Notes under the pieces: generated by a model | Told to the model about the DNA's origin: nothing | What the model saw: only the letters and a program-made list of their open reading frames with translations | The model's database searches: none | Shown: positions 58,518-64,000 of the stretch, piece after piece | Position numbering within the stretch: the first letter of the stretch is position 1 | How the letters are laid out: each line of letters begins with the position of its first letter | From: Corynebacterium gallinarum | Lineage (GTDB): Bacteria; Actinomycetota; Actinomycetes; Mycobacteriales; Mycobacteriaceae | Length of the DNA: 64,000 bases | Reading direction: 5' to 3' | NCBI RefSeq assembly: GCF_014837045.1 | Contig: NZ_JACSPR010000009.1 | Span: 1 to 64,000 of the forward strand | Translations under genes and position numbers: made by a program

Positions 58518-59432
58518 ATGGCCATGGAGACGAAACTTAAGCCCACCTTCGTGGAGGTGGAGATCCCGGAGGCACACGCGGGACGACGGTTGGATAAATA
58601 TCTGCGGGCGCACATGAAGGGTGTGCCCGCTTCACTGATTTTCCGGAACCTGCGCACCGGGAAGATCAAGGTGAATGGTCGCAAGGCCAAGCCCGATTAC
58701 CGCACGCAGCCTGGGGATATGTTGAAGATGCTGCAGATGGACCTGCCGGAGAATCTGCCCCCACCCGCGCCGCTGCCCAGACAGCTGCTCAACCAAATCG
58801 ACAACAGCATCATCCACGAGGATGCGGATCTGATTGTTCTGAATAAGCCTGCGGATATCGCGGTGCACACCGGCACGGGGGTTGCCGGGGGAGTCATCGA
58901 GGCACTAAGGCAGCTCAGGCCGGCCGAGCCCGATCTGGAGCTGGCCCACCGCCTGGACCGTGAGACCTCGGGGTTGCTCATGGTGGCCAAGGCCCCTGCC
59001 ATGCTGCGGCATATTCAGCAGCTCCTGCGGGAGGATGACCGGGCGATACCGCGTCGATACGCGCTTGTGGTGCGTGGGCGCTGGCCCGACCACCTCACGG
59101 AGATCGATGCCCCGCTGCAGCGCACCGCCACCACTGTGCGGGTTCATCCCGACGGGCAGTCCGCGCTGACCCTTTTTGAGGTGGAGCGGAGGTTCGGTAA
59201 TCGGGCCACGTTGGTGAAGGCGCGGTTGACCACCGGGCGTAAACATCAGATCCGGGTGCATGCCCGGCACGCCGGGCATCCGATCATCGGTGATCGGAAA
59301 TACGGGGATCCACTCGCCCGTGCCACCCATATGTTTCTGCATGCCGCCGAGCTCACGGTGCCCATGCCGGATGGGGCGACGAGGAAATTCTCGGCACCGG
59401 TTCCCGGCCACTGGGACCTGCAGCACCTGTGA
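58518..59432 (+). CDS. RluA-family rRNA pseudouridine synthase
   Basis: A 304-residue RNA-modifying enzyme. The N-terminal S4-like region (EIPEAHAGRRLDKYLRAHM) precedes the catalytic domain with HRLDRETSGLLMVAK (catalytic Asp), the RRYALVVRG strand and LTTGRKHQIRVHARHAGHPI. It isomerises specific uridines in rRNA or tRNA. AAGG lies seven bases upstream of ATG 58518. The C-terminal AELTVPMPDG fits RluC/RluA-like. No particular target can be assigned. No overlap with neighbours. Confidence 0.85.
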   Translation: MAMETKLKPTFVEVEIPEAHAGRRLDKYLRAHMKGVPASLIFRNLRTGKIKVNGRKAKPDYRTQPGDMLKMLQMDLPENLPPPAPLPRQLLNQIDNSIIHEDADLIVLNKPADIAVHTGTGVAGGVIEALRQLRPAEPDLELAHRLDRETSGLLMVAKAPAMLRHIQQLLREDDRAIPRRYALVVRGRWPDHLTEIDAPLQRTATTVRVHPDGQSALTLFEVERRFGNRATLVKARLTTGRKHQIRVHARHAGHPIIGDRKYGDPLARATHMFLHAAELTVPMPDGATRKFSAPVPGHWDLQHL

Positions 59433-59501
59433 CACTTCCCACCTACCACGGGCTGGAAAATCGGTTAACCTTGAGGGAAGACGTCGAAAGGGATTACCAT
59501 T

Positions 59502-61517
59502 ATGTCGCAGCATGTCACACAGCCTGATCTGGGCGCCCGCGCCGCCGCAATCATCGAGGTCGATGGCTTTAAATTCAAGGACCTCGACGGTGACGGCCAG
59601 CTCTCCCCCTATGAAGATTGGCGACTCACCCCCGAGGAGCGCGCCCGCGATCTGGTCGGCCGGATGACCGCGGAGGAGAAGGCGGGCCTGATGATCATCG
59701 GCTCCCACCACCCGGGTTACTCGAAGTTCCTGCCCAACCCGAAGGAAGGCCAGCTGCTCAATGATGAGGATGTCTGGCGCACCGAGAACCCCATCACGGG
59801 CGTGCCCTTCCTCGAGCCGGTGCTGGTCACCTCTGCCACCGACACCGCCATCAACCAGCGTCACCAGCGGTACCTCATCGTCCGCGACAACCTCTCACCT
59901 GAGGATCTGACCACCTGGACCAATGCCGTGCAGGAGGTCGCCGAACGTTCCCGCCTGGGCATCCCGGTGGTGTTCACCTCCAACCCGCGTAACCATGTGG
60001 CTCTGGTGGCGCAGTTCGGTGTCAATGAATCCGCGGGTGTGTTCTCCGAATGGCCGGGCGAGTTAGGTCTGGCCGCGCTGCGGGATCCGGAGTTGATGGA
60101 GACCTTCGGTGAGGAGATCGCGAAGGAGTGGCGTGCCGGGGGTATCCACAAGCTCTACGGGTACATGGCGGATCTGGCCTCCGAGCCGCGCTGGTCACGT
60201 TTCAACGGCACCTTCGGTGAGGATCCGGAGCTCATCGCCGACTACATCGGCGCGGTGGTCCGCGGCATGCAGGGCCCCGAGCTGAGCAGCGCATCCGTGG
60301 CCACCACCATCAAGCATTTCCCCGGCGGTGGCGTGCGCCTGGATGGCCATGATCCGCACTTCGCCTGGGGCCAGACCAATGAGTACCCCACCGAAAATGC
60401 CCTCTACCAGTACCATTTGCCCCCATTCCAGGCGGCGGTGGATGCCGGGTGTTCCTCGATCATGCCGTACTACGCGCGCCCGATGAACAACTCCGCCCCG
60501 CAGCTGGAGGAGCAGCTGTGGATGAACCCGACCACGCAGTTCGAGGAGGTCGCGTTCGCCTACAACCGCACCTTCCTCCAGGATCTGCTGCGGGAGAAGA
60601 TGGGCTTTGAGGGCTACATCAACTCCGATTCGGGGGTGATTGATGCGATGATGTGGGGCGTCGAGAAGCTCTCTGAACCCGAGCGCTTCGCCGCGGCCGT
60701 GCGGGCCGGCACCGCCATCTTCTCCGATATGGCCAACCCGGCGCGCCTGCTGGAGGCCGTCGCCGAGGGGCATTTGGAGGAGTCGGAGCTCAACGAGCCC
60801 GTCGCGCGCCTGCTCGCCGAGATCTTTCAGCTCGGCCTGTTCGAGAACCCGTACGTCACCGATGGTGCCGCGATCGGCGCGGAGGCGGTGGCGGCGCTGG
60901 GCCGTAAGGCGCAGATCGAGTCGGTCACCCTTTTGCGTAACGACGCCCGACTGCTCCCCATGGACCTCGACAAGGCCCTGAAGGTATACGCCTGGGTGAC
61001 TGGGCGCACCAAGATCGAGCAGGTGCAGCGTCAGCTGGAGGAGGCGTTCGGGGAGGTGTTCCCGCAGGTGGAGCTGGTCAGCTCCGAGGCCGAGGCGGAT
61101 CTGGCGTTTGTCTGGGCCCGCCCGGAGATCGCCCTGTTCGAGGATGACCTGGAGGGTGTGTCCCTGTCGGTGGATCCGCGTGACAACGGTGTGGATGTGG
61201 ACCGTGTCCGCGAGATCCAGGCCACCGTCCCGACCATTCTGGCGGTCAACTTCACCAACCCGTGGATCCTGTCCGAGCTGGAACCGGGGGCTGCGGCCGT
61301 GGTCGCGACCTTCGAGATCAAACCGGAACTCATGCTGGTGTCCCTGGCTGGTGAGGGCGGTGGGCCGAAAGGCAAGCTGCCGCTGACCGTGCCGGCCTCC
61401 GCTGAGGCGATCGCGGAGTCACCGCGGGATGTGCCGGGTAAGTTCCTTGGCGATGATTATGTGTATGTCGATTCCACCGGGGTCGCGTACGCCTATGGGC
61501 ATGGGCTGACGTTCTAG
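59502..61517 (+). CDS. Glycoside hydrolase family 3 protein with N-terminal EF-hand-like loop
   Basis: A 671-residue GH3 protein. KHFPGGGV, the nucleophile Asp in [12 protein letters not shown], and the C-terminal GH3 domain are recognisable. GH3 enzymes hydrolyse beta-glucosides, xylosides or GlcNAc. Near the start, [18 protein letters not shown] has the spacing of an EF-hand loop (DxDxDGxxxxxE), perhaps calcium-binding. There is no signal peptide, so it acts in the cytoplasm. A distinctive [22 protein letters not shown] segment leads into the GH3 core. ATG 59502 follows AAAGG. Substrate not predictable. Confidence 0.8.
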   Translation: MSQHVTQPDLGARAAAIIEVDGFKFKDLDGDGQLSPYEDWRLTPEERARDLVGRMTAEEKAGLMIIGSHHPGYSKFLPNPKEGQLLNDEDVWRTENPITGVPFLEPVLVTSATDTAINQRHQRYLIVRDNLSPEDLTTWTNAVQEVAERSRLGIPVVFTSNPRNHVALVAQFGVNESAGVFSEWPGELGLAALRDPELMETFGEEIAKEWRAGGIHKLYGYMADLASEPRWSRFNGTFGEDPELIADYIGAVVRGMQGPELSSASVATTIKHFPGGGVRLDGHDPHFAWGQTNEYPTENALYQYHLPPFQAAVDAGCSSIMPYYARPMNNSAPQLEEQLWMNPTTQFEEVAFAYNRTFLQDLLREKMGFEGYINSDSGVIDAMMWGVEKLSEPERFAAAVRAGTAIFSDMANPARLLEAVAEGHLEESELNEPVARLLAEIFQLGLFENPYVTDGAAIGAEAVAALGRKAQIESVTLLRNDARLLPMDLDKALKVYAWVTGRTKIEQVQRQLEEAFGEVFPQVELVSSEAEADLAFVWARPEIALFEDDLEGVSLSVDPRDNGVDVDRVREIQATVPTILAVNFTNPWILSELEPGAAAVVATFEIKPELMLVSLAGEGGGPKGKLPLTVPASAEAIAESPRDVPGKFLGDDYVYVDSTGVAYAYGHGLTF

Positions 61518-61606
61518 GCGTTCGGGCCCGCCGACGCCCGCGACCCGGCCGCCGGGGAATCGGTAACCTCGTGGTGACAGCATCTGCAATATACAGAGGA
61601 GTGACT

Positions 61607-62713
61607 ATGAGTTTTACTGTTCCCGGCATCATCGCCCGGTCCAAGGGCGCGCCGGTGGAGAAGGTCAACGTTGTTGTGCCGGATCCCGGCGCCAATGATG
61701 TCATCGTGGACATCCAGGCGTGCGGTGTCTGCCACACCGACCTGGCTTACCGCGACGGTGATATCTCCGATGAGTTCCCCTACCTGCTCGGCCATGAGGC
61801 CGCGGGTGTGGTCTCCGTGGTGGGTGAGAATGTCACCCACGTGGAGGTCGGCGATTTCGTGGTGCTCAACTGGCGTGCGGTGTGCGGCGAGTGCCGTGCC
61901 TGCAAGAAGGGTGAGCCGAAGTACTGCTTCAACACCCATAACGCCTCCAAGAAGATGACCTTGGAGGACGGCACCGAGCTGAGCCCGGCCCTGGGCATCG
62001 GTGCGTTTATTGAGAAGACCCTGGTCCATGAGGGCCAGTGCACCAAGGTCAACCCGGATGAGGATCCGGCCGCCGCCGGCCTGCTGGGCTGTGGCATCAT
62101 GGCCGGTCTCGGTGCGGCCGTCAACACCGCCGATATCCAGCTCGGTGAGTCCGTGGCCGTGTTCGGCCTGGGCGGCGTGGGCATGGCTGCGATCGCTGGC
62201 GCGAAACTGGCCGGTGCGTCGAAGATCATCGCCGTGGATATCGACGAGCGCAAGCTCGAGTGGGCCAAGGATTTCGGCGCCACCGATGTCATCAACTCCT
62301 CCGGCCTGTCCGGTGAGGGCGAGGAGTCCGAGGTGGTGGCCAAGATCCGTGAGCTGACCGGCGGTTTCGGCACCGATGTCACCATCGACGCCGTGGGCAT
62401 CATGCCGACCTGGCAGCAGGCCTTCTACTCCCGCGACCACGCCGGCCGCATGGTGATGGTCGGTGTCCCGAACCTGACCTCTCGCATTGATATCCCCGCC
62501 ATCGATTTCTACGGTCGTGGCGGTTCCCTGCGTCCGGCCTGGTACGGCGACTGCCTGCCGGAACGCGATTTCCCGGCCTATGTGGAACTGCATCTGCAGG
62601 GCCGTTTCCCATTGGACAAGTTCGTTTCTGAGCGCATCGGTCTGGATGATGTCGAGGAGGCTTTCAACACTATGAAGGCCGGCGACGTCCTGCGATCGGT
62701 GGTGGAGTTGTAA
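61607..62713 (+). CDS. adhE: S-(hydroxymethyl)mycothiol dehydrogenase (formaldehyde dehydrogenase)
   Basis: A 368-residue zinc-dependent alcohol dehydrogenase. The catalytic zinc ligands are in CGVCHTD and GHEAAG; the structural zinc site is the four-Cys loop [15 protein letters not shown]; the NAD fold is [13 protein letters not shown]. It matches the mycothiol-dependent formaldehyde dehydrogenase of C. glutamicum (AdhE/FadH), which oxidises the mycothiol-formaldehyde adduct. ATG 61607 follows AGAGGAG. The next gene begins 2 bp later. Confidence 0.93.
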   Translation: MSFTVPGIIARSKGAPVEKVNVVVPDPGANDVIVDIQACGVCHTDLAYRDGDISDEFPYLLGHEAAGVVSVVGENVTHVEVGDFVVLNWRAVCGECRACKKGEPKYCFNTHNASKKMTLEDGTELSPALGIGAFIEKTLVHEGQCTKVNPDEDPAAAGLLGCGIMAGLGAAVNTADIQLGESVAVFGLGGVGMAAIAGAKLAGASKIIAVDIDERKLEWAKDFGATDVINSSGLSGEGEESEVVAKIRELTGGFGTDVTIDAVGIMPTWQQAFYSRDHAGRMVMVGVPNLTSRIDIPAIDFYGRGGSLRPAWYGDCLPERDFPAYVELHLQGRFPLDKFVSERIGLDDVEEAFNTMKAGDVLRSVVEL

Positions 62714-62715
62714 AC

Positions 62716-63351
62716 ATGGCACATCATGACCTGAAGGTAGAAAACGTTGTCACCTCCGGAATCTTCGCCCTCGACGGCGGGGAGTGGGAGGTGGACAACA
62801 ACATCTGGATCGTGGGCAACAACGACGAGGTCTACATCATCGACGCCGCCCACAACGCCACCCCCATCATGAACGCGGTGGGTGGCCGCAAGGTGAAGGG
62901 CATTCTGTGCACCCACGCACACAATGACCACATCACCGTCGCGCCCGAGCTGGCGCGCGAATTCGACGCCCCCATCTTCGTCCATCCGGGTGACCGGATG
63001 CTGTGGGAGGAGACCCACGGGGACCTCAAGCACGAAGAGCTTGTCGACGGCCAACGCTTCGACATCGCCGGCACCGAACTCATCGTGCTCAACACCCCCG
63101 GCCACTCCCCGGGTTCCTGCAGCTTCTACGTCCCCGAGGCCGATGAACTGTTCTCCGGCGACACCCTCTTCCAGGGCGGTCCCGGTGCGACGGGGCGCAA
63201 GTACAGCTCCTTCGACACCATCATCGAATCCCTCAAGACCTCCATCCTGGACCTTCCCGCCGAAACCACGGTGCGCACCGGACACGGTGACCACACCACG
63301 GTTGGTGCCGAGGCTCCACACCTGGAGGAATGGATCAAGAGGGGTTACTAA
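62716..63351 (+). CDS. MBL-fold hydrolase paired with formaldehyde dehydrogenase
   Basis: A 211-residue MBL protein with THAHNDHITV, HSPGSCSFYVPEADELFSGDTLF and TGHGDHTTV. In the same operon position in C. glutamicum this protein is paired with the formaldehyde dehydrogenase and is thought to hydrolyse S-formylmycothiol to mycothiol and formate. It starts 2 bp after adhE. Cytoplasmic. A terminator follows. Confidence 0.85.
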   Translation: MAHHDLKVENVVTSGIFALDGGEWEVDNNIWIVGNNDEVYIIDAAHNATPIMNAVGGRKVKGILCTHAHNDHITVAPELAREFDAPIFVHPGDRMLWEETHGDLKHEELVDGQRFDIAGTELIVLNTPGHSPGSCSFYVPEADELFSGDTLFQGGPGATGRKYSSFDTIIESLKTSILDLPAETTVRTGHGDHTTVGAEAPHLEEWIKRGY

Positions 63352-63384
63352 CGCCAGGGCGTAAGTAAATCACCCCCTATTTAG

Positions 63385-63423
63385 GGCGGAACGACCGTAC
63401 TGTATGCGGTTGTTCCGCCTTTC
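63385..63423 (+). terminator. Terminator after the formaldehyde-detoxification operon
   Basis: GGCGGAACGACCG pairs with CGGTTGTTCCGCC (one G-T wobble) around a 9-base loop, followed by TTTCC. It ends the adhE transcript. Confidence 0.85.
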
Positions 63424-63461
63424 CTATTCACAAACCCGGTGTGATCCATAACATAGCGGTC

Positions 63462-64000
63462 ATGAATGTGAACAAGCGTGGGCAACGGCAGGTCTGGCTG
63501 GCGGTGGCATTGTCGGTGTTCACCGTGGCATGGGGTGGAAACGAATTCACTCCGCTGCTGGTGCTCTACCGGGAGCAGGGCATCTTCAGTGATCTCTTCA
63601 TCGATATGATGCTGGTCTGCTATGCCATCGGCGTGGCCGTGGGTCTGCTGGGTGCAGGCCCGCTGTCCGACCGTTTCGGCCGACGGGCCCTCATGCTGCC
63701 TGCGCCTCTGATCGCGGCCCTGGGTTCGGCGTTCATCGCCTCCGGTGAGGAACTGGGTGTGCTCATGGCGATCGGCCGCACCCTGTCGGGTATCTCGGTG
63801 GGCATGGCCATGACGGTGGGGGGTTCCTGGATCAAGGAACTGGCCCATCCGCGTTTCGAGCCCGGCGTGAAACCCAGCGAGGGCGCCCGCCGTGCATCGA
63901 TGTCCCTGACCGGTGGCTTCGCACTTGGTCCCGCCGTGGCTGGTGTCATGGCGCAGTGGCTGCCGCTGCCCGGTCAGTTGCCCTATCTGCTGCATATCGT
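63462..64000 (+). CDS. MFS transporter, N-terminal part (truncated by the window end)
   Basis: The frame starts at ATG 63462 and is open to the window end, with about 179 codons seen. The first helices (VWLAVALSVFTVAWGG, IDMMLVCYAIGVAVGLLGAG) and the loop 2-3 motif GPLSDRFGRRALML are typical of the major facilitator superfamily drug/metabolite transporters. The gene follows adhE and the MBL hydrolase in C. glutamicum as well. No substrate can be assigned from half a protein. Confidence 0.8.
   Translation, partial: MNVNKRGQRQVWLAVALSVFTVAWGGNEFTPLLVLYREQGIFSDLFIDMMLVCYAIGVAVGLLGAGPLSDRFGRRALMLPAPLIAALGSAFIASGEELGVLMAIGRTLSGISVGMAMTVGGSWIKELAHPRFEPGVKPSEGARRASMSLTGGFALGPAVAGVMAQWLPLPGQLPYLLHI

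Noticed and set aside
1..64000. CRISPR array
   Set aside because: No series of regularly spaced direct repeats with unique spacers was seen; the repeats found are few and short.

Overview
The window looks like chromosome of a Corynebacterium close to the C. glutamicum / C. efficiens group. This rests on gene content and order: glxR, nth, a TlpA-like thioredoxin, a Nudix hydrolase, a MarP-like protease and an EphE-like hydrolase in a row; then 6C RNA, ssd and tad genes; then an MrfA-like helicase, cspA, topA, an adenylate cyclase and holB; and a mycothiol-dependent formaldehyde dehydrogenase next to a metallo-beta-lactamase protein. This order is shared with mycobacteria and corynebacteria. 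Much of the DNA is GC-rich, but the first 14 kb is visibly AT-richer.

Region 1 (1-13.8 kb) is an accessory island ending beside tRNA-Pro(CGG). It holds an IS5-type transposase remnant, a lone CHAT-domain (caspase-like) gene bracketed by 20-bp direct repeats, the broken 3' end of a Res-like helicase/nuclease gene, a complete ISL3-family insertion sequence whose transposase carries a 4-bp tandem duplication, and an MmeI-like fused restriction-methylation enzyme. A second block has two tyrosine-recombinase paralogues, a divergent small helix-turn-helix gene and a DDE transposase. Near-identical palindromes flank the first recombinase, one of them inside its apparent promoter.

Region 2 (14-19.6 kb) carries a membrane-anchored phosphoesterase, a YqeY protein and a nitrite-reduction cluster: a copper NirK with an extra cupredoxin domain, two multi-spanning membrane proteins and a divergent DUF2249 protein. 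Region 3 (19.6-26.1 kb) has a class A penicillin-binding protein and a copper-resistance module (cueP, a CPH-type P-type ATPase, a YdhK-like lipoprotein) around a CsoR-type operator.

Region 4 (26.4-53.5 kb) is conserved backbone: whcA, ridA, the cAMP regulator glxR, nth and its neighbours, a 6C small RNA, two perfect DnaA boxes ahead of ssd, the Tad/Flp pilus genes, an MrfA-like helicase, cspA, topA, a three-repeat Ltp-type surface protein, membrane adenylate cyclase cyaB, holB and tRNA-Thr(CGT). The enzyme that makes cAMP (cyaB) and its receptor (glxR) lie about 22 kb apart.

Region 5 (53.6-64 kb) has a reactive-sulfur module (persulfide dioxygenase-rhodanese, rhodanese, TauE exporter) under a CstR/CsoR-like operator almost identical to the copper one, a nuclease-like DUF559/AbiEi-type protein behind a repeat-rich spacer, an RluA-type pseudouridine synthase, a GH3 protein, formaldehyde detoxification genes and a truncated MFS transporter. 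Residue numbers marked 'about' were estimated from base positions; no database search was possible.
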